DNA of 64,000 nt from Chamaecyparis obtusa (GCA_027943335.1 BSBK01000871.1:2105501-2169500); one strand, 5' to 3'; counted from the stretch's first letter, positions 36,236 through 48,141 are shown. Numbers and translations are program-made. Notes: generated by a model from the sequence alone, not told the origin.

Positions 36236-36285
36236 ATTCAGAGGCTAGAGCTTTGCTCCTCTGCCAAAATTTTGAATCATCTGCA

Positions 36286-36981
36286 CTAATCAGCACTTTC
36301 AATAGGCGGAAGCAGAGGACATCGGGATGTAGGGCAGGTATCCCGATCACTATCAATCCACTTATCCAAGCAATTTCTGTGAAAAATGTGGCAGCAATTG
36401 CAAAGCTCTCGGATTCCGTCATCTTTTTCAAAAGATCCTAAGCAGATCGCGCACACAGAATCCTCAGAAATCTCAATCAACTTCTCTGCAACTTCTCGGA
36501 ATGTTATGACAGGCAACCTCTGCTTAATCATCTCCCCTGAGGAAGAAGAAGAACTGGCAGAGGAAATTTCTGGTAATTCTTGCCTCAAATAGCTCTCTTC
36601 TTCTGGCGCTTCGCTCAGCCCAAGACCAGAAAGAAAGCAAAGTGTTTGATTCTTTATATACGCCATGGCTGATGCCAAGTGGAGCAGCACTCTGGGCAAA
36701 GCAATATTACGGAAACCTACAGAAAATCCCGTGGCAGAGGAATCCTTCCGAAAATAGGCCACTCCAAGTGTATACTGAAATTTGTGATGAAATGTGAGAT
36801 GATCTGCAATGCTCTGAGATGATCCGCAAAGATATCTGTAAGCGGTTTTAGACCAAGATGCAAAACCGCCGGCTTTTAAAATATCCATCTTTTCAACGTC
36901 CCAAGCCAGACTCTTGCTTTTATTATAGTAATGAGACTCAACCGTATTTTTACAGCTTCCAATGCAGCAATTATTCCACAT
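36286..36981 (-). CDS. RING-H2 protein, XERICO/BRH1-like, altered last zinc ligand
   Basis: Intronless, 231 codons. Residues 94-121 (ALPRVLLHLASAMAYIKNQTLCFLSGLGL) match the membrane-like N-terminal segment of the BRH1/XERICO family of small RING-H2 E3 ubiquitin ligases. Residues 141-149 are a Ser run. The RING is at 177-221: CAIC, then NCCHIFHRNCLDKW (Cys196, His198, His201, Cys204), then CPTSRC. Family members end CPxCR; here residue 219 is Ser and a Cys occurs at 221, so the eighth zinc ligand is displaced. Relatives usually start MGFxVGY just before the hydrophobic segment. Here that Met is Thr84 (ACG), giving an extra 83 residues from upstream ATGs (Met1 or Met32) that resemble nothing known to me. 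The frame is open, so the gene may be expressed, but it could be at an early stage of decay. Confidence 0.75.
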   Translation of the reverse strand: MWNNCCIGSCKNTVESHYYNKSKSLAWDVEKMDILKAGGFASWSKTAYRYLCGSSQSIADHLTFHHKFQYTLGVAYFRKDSSATGFSVGFRNIALPRVLLHLASAMAYIKNQTLCFLSGLGLSEAPEEESYLRQELPEISSASSSSSSGEMIKQRLPVITFREVAEKLIEISEDSVCAICLGSFEKDDGIRELCNCCHIFHRNCLDKWIDSDRDTCPTSRCPLLPPIESAD

Positions 36982-37259
36982 ATGTTAATGGAAATTGCAG
37001 GGAAAGGGATTAAGTTGTGAATTTTGTTCTTTTTAAGGGAATTATATATATTTATATTTATATTTGCATTTGTATTTATATTTGTATTTGTAAGAATGAA
37101 AGATTTTCTTATAGTTTATGATAGCGTGTTATAAATGAGGTATACATAGTGTATTTTTAATATTAGCACTTGCATCAACGAGGTGCAATGTTTACGCCGA
37201 TAGTAGCATATGATGTATGGTATTTGAGAGGTACAATCAACCTATTTTATAACATTCTC
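36982..37259. other. Region upstream of the RING-H2 gene
   Basis: It includes a low-complexity TATATTTATATTTGTATT-type tract (about 37044-37092) close to where the minus-strand promoter should be. No other feature seen. Confidence 0.4.
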
Positions 37260-37440
37260 ATCATCTTCCCCCCTCTCCTCTTCTTCTTCCTCCTCCTCGT
37301 ATTCTTCATGTGCTTCTTCCTCCCCCTCTTCCTCTTCTTCATGTTCTTCTTCTTCCTCCTCCTCCTCTACTTTTTCTTCTGCTCCTTCTCCTTCACTTTT
37401 TCTTCTGCTCCTTCTCCTTCTTCTTCTTCTTCTCCCCACC
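37260..37440. repeat. Polypyrimidine (CTT/CTC)n low-complexity tract
   Basis: About 180 bases almost entirely C and T on the plus strand. The Glu-rich minus-strand frame and Leu/Phe-rich plus-strand frames across it are by-products of this composition. Confidence 0.9.
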
Positions 37441-39089
37441 TTACATCTCTCCCCATTCTTATTTGCTGGACAACACAAAGCATATCAAAACCTTTTGTGT
37501 TGCAACAAATCCAATCCATTCATGTCCTAATCTTTGTAGTCCTGGTGAGCTTAGCCTAGGGAACACTCTGCAAAGTAAATAGCAATATATATTTAGATAT
37601 TGTAAATGTGGTAAAATATGGAGTGTCCTATGTATGAAGGCTCTTGGTAAAGTGAATGCCACTTGAGATATGCCAAGAAAAGATAGAGGAAAGAAGCTAA
37701 GATTTTTAAGGCAATAGAGAGGAGCTAAAAAGAGCTATGTTGAAGTTATAGGGAGAAATGAAAAAAGGAACTTGCTTATTTGGAAAAGTTGAAGTGAACT
37801 TGATTCCTTGTATCCACCTTTTCAAGCTAATGAAGGAATAAGGATTAAAAACTTTGTATGGAGTCTTAGGAAGCCTTTCATTTTTGAAGGGTCTCATCTT
37901 TGGTTAAAGTGGAATCATGAAACAATGTAGCTCTTTTCATTATTATTATTTTCCCTTAATACTTCCTTTGAATATGAGTAATGTCAAGGCCATATGTGAT
38001 GTGTCTAGATGCAGTAACCTTGAGCTTTTTGCTGTGAGTACCAAAAAGATTGAGGAAGAAAAAAGATTTATTTTGCTCTAGACAAATAGATATATTTTTT
38101 ATGCAATATACTTAATCACCAACCAAATACAAGGAAGACTACAAAAAAAAGTCTTGTCACATAAAACAAAATATGAACACAACAATATCTAGATTTTAAA
38201 ATTTATGTTATGCTCTGTTCTTTTTGACATACAAGAAAGTTTAAAGAAGAAAATAATTTTAAACCGTACTGTATTCAAAAGCTAATATTAAAATTGAGCC
38301 TGGACCATTGTTATAAATTGATAAGGGGTAGAAAGAGAAAACAAGCATCGACAAAATGCTAACCTGTGTGTGGAGCCTTAGATGTCATAAATAAATTTTC
38401 TTAGAAGAGGATTGGGAAACATCCGAATTTTTGGCACAATAGAGTGTCTAACTAAGCTTTTGCAAAAAAAAAATCAAACTCTTACTAATCATCATAGTTG
38501 CATAGACAAGGTGACTAAATGAAATAGTGAAACTGTAAATGCCTCCACAATTTGAGTAGGGATGAAGGTTCAAATTTAAGCTACTCAAAGAAAACTATCA
38601 TCAATTGACTTAGAATTGATCTAGGCCTTGGGTGGCATATAATTAGTTAATTGTTTTCATAATACACATCTTTTCAACCTCGTGCCTTTCGCAATAGTCA
38701 GCATAAATGAAATCCCACTCCTTTGTCCTTCTCTTCAGATTTTACACTTCGTCCCTGTCCACATCCTCTTCCCCGTTTTATTTTCCTATTCAAATGCATT
38801 GTCAGCATAAATAACCAATCAAGAAAAAGGAGCAATGCTATTAGTTTATTTTAAACTGATGAAGTTAAATTAAAAATATCTCTTGATCTATTGGTAAAAT
38901 TAATGCCTGTCAGGGTCTATCAGAAACCATGTCTTATTATATATAAATGCCTGGAGTATGGTACCAAACATAGTAACACAAAAATGGGTTATATATACCT
39001 TCAGGAAGAAAAAAAAAAAGAAAAAATTCTGGTTTGCATGCGTTAATTCTAATGGAAATATAGTGTTTTTATACAAATTAAAACTATAC
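37441..39089. other. Unassigned
   Basis: No gene, LTR end or RNA recognised. The part directly below 39090 should hold downstream exons of the minus-strand SPARK-family locus, but none could be read. Confidence 0.4.
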
Positions 39090-39719
39090 CTGGTGTAGGG
39101 CAGAGAGACATGTAGAACACCCCTCATAGGTAGGCTTTCTGCAGCTATCTTCCAGCGCACGCACGGAAGGCGATGCGATCACATGGTACCGAGGGGCTGA
39201 GACATTGAAAGCCCGCAGGCAAGTGAGAGTGCTAATCTGGTGAAGCCTTATCCCACAGAAACACAAGACAGGGTCGCAAGTGTCATTAGGCTGGGGAATG
39301 GGTATTCCGCGGCCACGTAGAGCGCTCTAAAAATTATCAACACACTTGTGTGAATCATCAGGAAGAATAGGGGAATCTTCCAAAACGGGCAAATGGAGGC
39401 TTCTGAGAGCTGTCTTCGCGTGAGCTCCATACAACCACGCCGCTAAAACAGGGCATCACTTGTTCCTGTTCATCTCTTTATAGGTGCCCGTTATACTGCT
39501 AAATAACTCCTCTGTTAGATCTAGCAGGCACGCTTCTATTTCTGACTGCACTGGAATTGCAGGTATCAATTTTTTCGTATGAGGATTAAGAGGCTGGAAT
39601 GTTGCAACCGAATTTGTATCTATCAAAAATTCCCTGAAACCCACAAAAACCCTATCAATCAATGGTGCATAAAATGATGAAGACCATCCTGTTATACTAT
39701 GTTTTAATGGCATAGCCAC
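39090..39719 (-). pseudogene. SPARK-domain GPI-anchored protein (At4g28100-like), decayed exon
   Basis: The minus strand reads IPAIPVQSEIEACLLDLTEELFSSITGT, then CPVLAAWLYGAHAKTAL, then DDSHKCV, IPIPQPNDTCDPVLCFCGIRLHQISTL, FNVSAPRYHV and CRKPTYEGCSTCLSALHQ. This Cys-rich order matches the plant family of uncharacterised GPI-anchored proteins typified by Arabidopsis At4g28100 (SPARK ectodomain). It ends at CAG|GTATAG, a normal splice donor (39088-39089). Two in-frame stops break it: TGA at 39456-39458, where the family has Cys directly before CPVLAAWL, and TAG at 39327-39329, where it has Gln (LQSAL reads F-stop-SAL). No frameshift was seen in about 200 codons, so the decay is recent. Neither a signal-peptide exon nor downstream exons with the GPI signal were found. 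Confidence 0.85.
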
Positions 39720-42358
39720 TTACCAAGATATTCTTTTTCCTATATATCTGAAGTGGCACACAACCAATTCAAAGTTTTAGTAATGCAGGAATTAACTAAA
39801 TTCAAATCAATGATATTTGTGGGTTTCAGACATAATGTTGGGTGTCGGCCCAAAATTATTTAGAAGAGATATTTTCCTTGACACATAACCCATTTAAAGT
39901 TTACTAATACAGACATTAACTAAAATTAACACTAATGATATTGACGACCCACTAAGCGGGACCAGCACCAAAGCAAGCAAGACCAACCGTACCACGCCTA
40001 ATACATAATCAATGGAATGCAATCTATCGGCTCTGGTTCACATACGAGAGAGATTCAAAGAGTTATAGTTCCCAGCAACGAATACAAGTAGCATAGAAAT
40101 CTTAGCCCCACAAAGAGAACAAAAATAGAATTAGTTTTGACTTGCAATAGTAGGTCTTTGGAAAAGTCCCGAGTTTCTTATCCAGTTCCACCGAAAGCTA
40201 GAGGCTTAAGTCCGGAAGAATCCATATGATAGAGACTCGTTGCAACCGACAGAAGGGACATTTTTCTTCCCTCCCCTTCTCTCTGTCTCACTCTCTCACA
40301 TTCTCTCGTTTCGCAGGGCGACTACGAAGTATGGATGACTACCTGCGAATAAAGAATAATTATGAATTCTATGGATTCAGATACAATATTTTATTAATAC
40401 TTTATACCTTTCAATTACAAAATGTTTTGAAAAAAAACAAGAGATGCCTTTGGTTTGCAGGGTGACGTTTCATGTGCACAGAGCATGAGCTGTGTTAATG
40501 GCAGCTTTGTCATGGAGCTGACAATTCAATTTTAACCATTACCAATTAAATTCCCTAAACAATAAGCTCAGCGGACGGTGCAAATAAATCACAAACTCTC
40601 TGAAACGAATCTCAAACAGTTTTGAACGAATCCCAACCATCTTGCCGAAGAAAATGCCTTTCTAAAAATCGATAGATGCTTAACTATCTTTAATTGGTAT
40701 TCAAAATTATATAATTCTTTTCAGTTTTTTTATTCTTTTCGGTTTTTTTTCAGTTATATTTTTTCAGTTTTATTTGTTTCCCGTTTTTTTTTCCGGTGAT
40801 ATTTTTTCCTGTTTTCAATCAGCTGACATTTTCCCGTCAGCTGACACTTTTCCGTCCATGGGCTATGCCCATAAAAAGCTTATTGGCTTAAAGATGTAAT
40901 CTAGTGACATTTCTATGAAGAGCATAACTTCTCTATCACTAGGCTAATTTAAATTGTACACATATATATATTGACATGTATTTATGTATATGTATGTGTG
41001 TGTGTGCGCACACACCCACATGCATAAATGCATATAAAGAGAGAAAGAGAGAGATAAGTAGTTCAATATTATGTATGTTGAACTCATTTATTTTAGTCTT
41101 TTACCTACCATTTAAAAATGTATATTCGATGCATCTAGCCTTACCTTATCCCTATATACACATACTTTGATATGGTTACTTTGTCATATGTTCATCACAT
41201 TTATCTTTGCGCCTACTTTCATAGAGTATTCTACCACTTGGATATGACCATTCCATCACCCAATGTCATTTTGTAGTTGTGGACTTTATGCTTTACTTTT
41301 CAAAATTAAAATTTGGTCAATTGGCTCCCTTTGTTTATACACTCTAACTTGACTAAACACGCACTTTGCAAAATCCAATGTTAAGTGCTACTAGTAATTT
41401 AAGAAATTTAATTATGTCCCATCATCCACAATCTCAAGCATTCTCTTTCATAATAGAGCATTTAAGGACCAATCAATAGAAACATGCTTGGATTGGATGC
41501 TTTAAAAATAGTAAATAATCTACATATGTCATTCTAAGGCTCATGTCTTCCATATTTAAATTTTTGTGCATTTTTCTAGTGGTAGATCAAGGAGGACTTG
41601 CCTACTTATATTGAAAAATAATATTTCCAGGTATTTCTATAGATGACTAGCTCTAAAATAAATAAAAGTGATAGAGTAGACAAATATTATTTAGGTGCGC
41701 AATAAAGTTAAGTTTTTATATTGTATAGGATCAAAGCACCAAAAATAAACCCTTAAGCTAATCCAAATCACTAGATGAGAAAGTGTACAAAGATCCACTT
41801 GTGGCGGAAGTTTCAAACTTACCCAAAAAGGCTAAATCACATCAAACGAAACAAGATCTTGTTTAGTAGCAAACAATATCCCATTTTGCTTCAGGACTCG
41901 AGCTAAAAATTAGAGAACAGGATCCCATTTATTGACAAGATCTCGAGCCAAAAATTATGAAACAAGTTTTGTTTTCTACTAAACATGATCCTCTTATGAA
42001 AAAGTAGTGTTTTTTAGAAAATGTCTAATAGGTCATTTGCTGTTTGAAAGTGAACAAAAACTCAATCTAAGATCCCCACCTTTGGCCACCCCAGTTTCCA
42101 GTTTCCCAGTTGGGATTAAATTTGGTTGTTCTAAATTTGAAATATAATTTATTTTTTAATTTTTGATATATATTGTAAATAGGGTTTAAAAAATTTGTTT
42201 TCATTATTTTTACTTGGCAAATGAGCATAGTTTTTATTTCACATGTATAAACCTAGACTATAAACAAACAATCAACAAACAACCTAGAATAGAGACAAAC
42301 AATAATGTGGGTTAAAATGCCATTAAGAAATAACACATAAGATTTAACACGAAACTGA
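39720..42358. other. Unassigned, with simple-sequence tracts
   Basis: The stretch 39950-40330 is noticeably less AT-rich than its surroundings and contains no long frame. It may be part of an unrecognised element or the 5' region of the SPARK-family locus. 40710-40850 is T-rich with repeated TTTTCAGTTTT-like blocks. 40960-41060 holds short (TA), (TG), (CA) and (GA) runs. The rest shows nothing. Confidence 0.4.
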
Positions 42359-42890
42359 TTAAGTCATCCTATTAGGACATCTAACGACACATGAAGTCTC
42401 ATGACCCCTTAAAATCTCATTTTACCGAGGACCTTAAACCATAGATCCTAATTAGATCTATCTAATTTGATCACATGATCTACATACTTCGATCACATTC
42501 ATCACATGTAGTTTGATAAATTGATAAAGTGCTTCTTCCCTTAAGTCATCTTATTAGAACCTTCAACACAACATGAACTCTCGTACTCATAAAGGTCTCA
42601 TTTTACCTAGGACCTTAAGCCATATATCCTAGTTATATCTATCCAATGTGATCACATGATATAAATACTTTGATTGCATTTATCACATGTAGTTTGATAG
42701 ATTGATCAATTGCTTCTCCCCTTAAGCCATCTTATTAGGACCCCTAACGACACAAGAAATCTTGTGACCTCCTAAGCTCTCATATTACCTAGGACCTTAA
42801 ACCATAGATCCTAATTATATCTATTTATTATGATCACACACTACAAACTTTGATCACATTCAATACATAGATTGAGAGATCAAAGTGTGT
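42359..42890. repeat. Three-copy tandem repeat of 181-182 bp
   Basis: Units start at 42359, 42541 and 42722 with TTAAGYCATCYTATTAG. Each contains GACCTTAAACCATAGATCCTA-like and GATCACATG...CACATGTAGTTTGATA-like blocks. Divergence between copies is moderate. The third copy tails off near 42890. Confidence 0.9.
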
Positions 42891-44409
42891 CATCTACAAT
42901 GAATGGATTAAGGGTGTTGTTTAATATACATGTATTTTAAAATTGTTGTCAGCTATTAAATCTTAAAATTTGTACATGCAAGTGGTGAAAGTTGAATGGT
43001 GTACCATAAATGTATGTCTCCTAATTTTTCTTTTAAATGCCATGTATTTTAATAAACACATAGTTAGATTGCAAGTTTTTCCAATTCATGTATATATAAA
43101 CTATCTAGCTTTTAATATGTATTTCCTGTAATTTTTTTCAACAAATATATTGTAGGTTCACCTTCATGATGGATGAGCTTGAAATTGATGAGTTTCTTAG
43201 TCCCCCATTTCCACCCTCTCGACCTCAACAAATTCCACGTCCACTCCTGCCACCTCAAAATTTCCACCTCCACCTCCACCACTTACACCTCCACTCTTTG
43301 GATTCGACGAGGCCCACTTTCCAAGTAACATTTTATTTAATATTTGGTTTGAGTTGTGTCTAATATAGGACGAGGATCACAAATTTTGGACCCCACTCTT
43401 AGATTTCAAAATATCTCTAGCATTAGACGATACCCATGTATTAGCACTCCAATATTTTTCAGCCAAATATTTGATTTCAATATTAATTTCATGTCAGACC
43501 GCGCAAGTCGATAGCTAAAAAATCCAACATTTTTTTATTGGATCATTTTAAATGCCTTATCTTCTCTTTATTGCTCTTAATAATTCTAAGATCTATATTT
43601 ATAATTCCACTAATATTTCTTAATGGTCTTCTATCCAATTTTTTTATTCATTATCATTGCTCGTTATATTGTATTCTTATCTTTAGATTCGTTATTTTTT
43701 CTAATAAACCCAATGACACTTGCAATAGTAGATATAACATCTATAAGTGGTTCATCTTTTTTTTTAGTTTCACAAAAAACGCCTAACTATTTCATTATTT
43801 TCCTCATTTTCCACATTCTCATTAATTGCATGATAAGTTGACATTTAACTGATAGGTTTTCCTAATAAAAAAATTATTTGTATAATCTCTTGGCATAGGT
43901 TTGTCTCCAAGAAATCTTACTAGGAATATTATCCAAAATATTACTTTCAATTTTCAAAAAATATTTTCATTTTCAACAACAAAAGGATTTTTATTTTCAC
44001 CATGTTCAAAAGGATTTTCATTTTGACAACAAAATTAGTTTCATTTTCAACAACACAAGGGATTTCATTTCTAATATCTCTCTCTAGAACTTCGTTATGA
44101 ATATAATTGATCTCAACATTAGTATATTCAATCTCTAATAAATGATGAATACAAATATTATCTATTATTACAAATCCCATATCATTTAAAGGTGGATTTG
44201 AAGATGTACTTGGGTTTGTGCCTATTACCACATTTTGCATATCATTGAAAGGTAAACTCGAAGTCATACCAGGATTAGTTTCTATAATTGTATTATCTTC
44301 CACTTTACCCTATTGCATATTTGCATCATCTACATCCATCCTATCCTCTATAGCATCTTTGGTATTTTTATCTTCAATTATTGTGAATCCAAATGCTTCA
44401 GTATTAATC
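42891..44409. other. Unassigned
   Basis: A short Pro-rich plus frame at 43166-43363 and Asn/Ile-rich minus frames near 43947-44303 show no family resemblance. Three half-repeated blocks (AATCCATATC...TTTGAAGATGTACTTGGGTTTGTGCC and similar) near 44170-44270 suggest an old tandem duplication. Confidence 0.35.
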
Positions 44410-45945
44410 TGTAGACACCTAGATCTGATTACGCAATTAAGTAATTTTATTTAGTTCTCTCTTAGGGTATTTATTAATTAAATATTAATTATTTAATTGA
44501 TTTATGTCATCCCCTAGTTGATTAATGTTAGAGTAAAGTATTAATTATATTAATTAACTTTACTCCCTTCTTAAGATGTCAGCTCATTTTGCTTTAGTTA
44601 AACACACGTGCACTAGTTGTTTTAAATATAAACTTGAATGCATTAGTCATGTAATAGCTAAACTAATTATAACATGCACTAGGGTTTGCCTTTCAAGGCT
44701 TTCGATCTCCTTTATAAGGATGATCCATTGTACATTCTATTCATTCATTATTTGAGGATATTTTCTTCTTCATATTTTTGAGGCAAACCCTTGCCCTCTT
44801 CTTGTCTCTACTTCCTTGTAACAGGTTTTTGTATGCAGGTGATCTTTGGGTTTTGTGGTTTTGTATTGCTCAAATCCTACAATTAATTTAATTAATTAAC
44901 TATAGTTCCATTAATTGTCTAAATGACAACCCATAGTCTAATAATTAATTAAAAGCCTCTTACCCTATTAATTTAAATAAATATTTTCACCTATTTAAAT
45001 TAATTTATAAACCCTTTTTCTTCCTATTTTGGATTTAAATAAAATATTTAATCCAATTTGACCACATAGCTCCTAACTTTAACCCCTAACCTAACCAATC
45101 CCAACAACCTAACCTTGAGTTCCTACTCAACCCAACTCATTCACACATAAGTTAATCATCCTTAATTAGCTAATGACCCATGATTAGCTAATCTAACCCT
45201 CCACTCATTATCTCTCATCTCATCAAATCCTCCTAATTCTCCCACTTGCCTCATAATCCAAGCCTAATCACTCCCTAAACATTTGCACAATCACAATCTA
45301 TGGATTAAGAAATCCTAACCCAACCCAAGTCAACCCTCATGTTACATCCTCACATCCCCCAATTCCCTCACCTCATATCAACCTTAAATGCTCTTACACA
45401 TCTCTTACACACTCCATCTCCCTCTTACACATTTGTGCCCTCTCACATCTCCCAAACTGGTCACATTCCCCCACACCTTCCAATCTCTCACATTGTGACA
45501 CTTGTCACAATGAGAGGCATTTGAGAAAGAACAATCCATGTGCTCTCTCTCAAATGCATCTTGACCCTTCCTCAGGTTTGCATCTTGACTATTCAATCAC
45601 TTCTCCTCTTGCCTATAAATTGAACCATCTTCCTCTTCATTTTCATCCACCATCTATGCAAAGTTATAATACTAATTTGAGAGCTTAAAAACTACCAAAT
45701 TACCATTACCATGCCAAAATCATCTTAAAAAACCATTGAAGCTTGAAGCATCTTGAGCACACATATCTCTATCCTTGGAAAACATCTCTTCAAAAAAGGA
45801 GACTTGCTTGAGGGAGTGCAAGGTTTTGCATTCCTTTTGGGTTTTAGCTTAGTTTCTTTGGTCTAATAATAAGTGTTGTTTTGGATTATTTTGTTGAATG
45901 TTTAACTTGTTTTTATGTTCCTAACAACTCATTTCATTGCATACA
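44410..45945 (+). repeat. 5' LTR of a Tat-like Gypsy retrotransposon
   Basis: It starts TGTAGACACC and ends GCATACA, 1536 bp. A TATA box (TATAAAT, 45614-45620) sits about 330 bp from the end. A primer site of the non-Met kind follows at once. The partner LTR was not found: the interior is cut by a CACTA transposon at 47027. The long LTR, its end sequence and the primer site fit the Tat/Athila side of plant Gypsy elements. Confidence 0.7.
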
Positions 45946-45948
45946 TTT

Positions 45949-45967
45949 TGGCACACCCAATGGGACC
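45949..45967 (+). promoter_or_regulatory. Primer-binding site, Tat/Athila type
   Basis: TGGCACACCCAATGGGACC follows the LTR end after three bases. It resembles the TGGCGCCC...GGGG-type primer sites of plant Tat and Athila elements and differs from the Met-tRNA type used by the other elements here. Confidence 0.65.
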
Positions 45968-47026
45968 CACTTCTAGGGTCATTTTTCTTTTCATTTCATC
46001 CTTTTTACATTGTAAAAACTAACAAAAAACTAACATTTTTTGTTGTTTAAGTGTCTTTGCAAGATTTTTTGGGTTTTTTCAAGTTTGAGAAGGAGGAAGG
46101 AGCATTTGCACTGACATTTCTGCATTTAGATTTCACACAGCCAAAAAAAAAAGGGCTTGCGGGATCACGAGTATGGTCGATAGGATCGCATTCCCATGAA
46201 ATTTTTTATTATTTGTCTTTTTCTCTTTATCATGGTTCACTAGTCATTATTCCGACAATCTGCGGGATCATGAATCCACAACATGAGAATGCACTTTGAC
46301 CATGCAGGATCACAAGATAACATTGTAAGCCATAAGGCATTAAGATCTTTCAGAAAAACCTCAAAATTTATGCCTGCATATCCTCTTACAAACCTACGGG
46401 ATCACACATTGAACTTGTGGGATCACGACCACAAGTATCACATTTAATTCTCTATCAGTCATTTCTTTGTTTTACTTTTTAGACTAACAGACCTGCAGGA
46501 TCGCCTGTATGACCCGCAAGATCATTGTTTATTGGCTCGCAAGATTGCAGGAACAAGTTGTAGGATCATGAATTAAATTTTTAAAACAAAATTTATCCAC
46601 TTAATTTTGGCACACTAAAAAGAACCTTGAATGTATACACAACACTTCACCATTTCGATTTGGGTTTAAAATGAATAAAGGCTAAAATTGACAATCAATC
46701 TTCACACTTTAATTTTGGGGCTTAAAATGAACAACAACCTAATCTTGAATGCCTAAAAGACAATAAATCAATACAATAAACACTTCATTTTGGTGCTTAA
46801 AAAGAAAAAAAATAATTTCTTGAATGCTTAAAGGGAAGTAACTCATTGTGCAAACCTTTTACCTTTCAAGTATCTTTTATTTTCAAAGTGAACCTTGCAT
46901 GCTAAAAAAGGGTGTTTGAAGTTCTATGATAGCAAACACTTAGTCTAATCTAGGTTCAATTTGGAATGAAGACTTCTTGGTGTGTTTGAAGGAGTGTTTT
47001 TCAACACTTTCGTAGAGATTTTCAAT
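45968..47026 (+). other. Leader of the Tat-like element, with a recurring GGATCA motif
   Basis: About 1 kb with no long frame after the primer site. Between 46158 and 46575 roughly ten copies of a GCRGGATCAC-like word occur at irregular spacing (for example 46158, 46261, 46303, 46395, 46417, 46493). It ends where the CACTA element begins. Confidence 0.55.
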
Positions 47027-47542
47027 CACTAGTACACTTGGGACCTTTTTTCGGCGTCAGGGCGTCATAATTGAGACGGTTTACTATTGATATTACGACA
47101 CCACCCGACATCGCAGTTTTGCAATCAAAAAAATTGATGGTTTCACTGGGTGTCGTACTTACAATGACATTGGACGTCACAAGAAGGGGGTAAAAACAAG
47201 GTAAACCTGGCGTTAGACCTATTTGTGGCTGTCTCAATTGTGACACCTATCTGTCGCAAAAACTAAAAATGACGACAATCCGTTAGAATCTTTTGACGGG
47301 TTGTCGTCATTTGTAATTCATTTGCCGACGGAGACCCTGTTAGTGCGATGTATATCCGTCGAAAGTGTATGATGGATATACATCATTATTAGTTTTGAAT
47401 GACAATGATGCTGTGCATGTGATGGGGACCCGTCAGAATTTTACGATGGCTATCTATCTTTTAGAGTTTTTTACTGACAACGATGTTGTGCATGCGATGA
47501 CTGGATGTCGAATTGTTTCGATAGATAACCATCATTGTTTTA

Positions 47543-47566
47543 TGGTCGTCGCAATTGGGACGACCA
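47543..47566. repeat. Short palindrome in the CACTA subterminal region
   Basis: GGTCGTC and GACGACC flank a short spacer. Such GACG-type subterminal repeats are the binding sites of the transposon-encoded DNA-binding protein in studied CACTA elements; that role is inferred here. Confidence 0.6.
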
Positions 47567-47689
47567 TCAATTTTTTTAAAAAATATATATATTTGTCGAT
47601 CGGGTTGGTATCGATTCAGAAGGGTGCTCTTGCAGATCTGGTTCCTGCTCATGATTTGGTTATGGATCATTCAGAGATGACTTTGTAGT

Positions 47690-48039
47690 AGATTCGGTAG
47701 CAGCTCGTGGATTATTGAGTTAGATGTGATGGCTTGGGAGAAGTCTTCTTCTTGGTGAACCGAGCTGAGAGACATTATAGAAAGTGGGTCGTTTGATGCG
47801 ACTTATGAGACATTGGATGCCTCTTCACAACAGGTTCGTGGTGCAGTCTGTGGTGTTTCTTTGCGACTGGGTTCTTGACAGAGATCTGTTGATTTGGTAG
47901 CCATTGAGATGGATCGATATATATTTGTCATACATGGATTGAGATCTTAAATTATTGAGCTTCTCTTTGTTTTGAGAATAGTTTAACATTCTCTACTTAA
48001 TAGGGCCAACCACGTGAAGGTGGAAGCTCATCTAATCCA
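47690..48039. other. Unassigned interior of the CACTA element
   Basis: Relatively GC-rich for this window and full of stops in all frames. It may be decayed coding of the element's second protein or captured host DNA; nothing could be matched. Confidence 0.3.
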
Positions 48040-48139
48040 TCCTAGGAGCCTCTTATGACCCTTTACGACATTTTAAGACCTCTAAGATGTATTCTTAGGG
48101 ATCGTAAAGGGTCATAAAGGGTCATAAGGGGTCCTAGGA
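48040..48139. repeat. Inverted repeat of about 100 bp
   Basis: TCCTAGGAGCCTCTTATGACC at the left folds on GGTCATAAGGGGTCCTAGGA at the right (allowing small mismatches). The right side also contains a tandem AAAGGGTCATAAAGGGTCATA. It lies directly beside a longer hairpin. Confidence 0.8.
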
Positions 48140-48141
48140 TA

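Noticed and set aside
37170..37582. Open frames rich in Leu/Phe (plus) and Glu (minus)
   Set aside because: They only reflect the CTT/CTC tract at 37260-37440; the frames fade outside it and have no family match.
39950..40330. A structural RNA gene in the less AT-rich stretch
   Set aside because: No match to remembered rRNA, 7SL, RNase P or snRNA landmarks; composition alone is not evidence.
42359..42890. CRISPR-like array
   Set aside because: Units are contiguous 181 bp repeats without spacers, in plant nuclear DNA.
43166..43363. Pro-rich protein-coding exon
   Set aside because: Short, no splice context or family match; CCA/CCT runs explain the Pro and His content.
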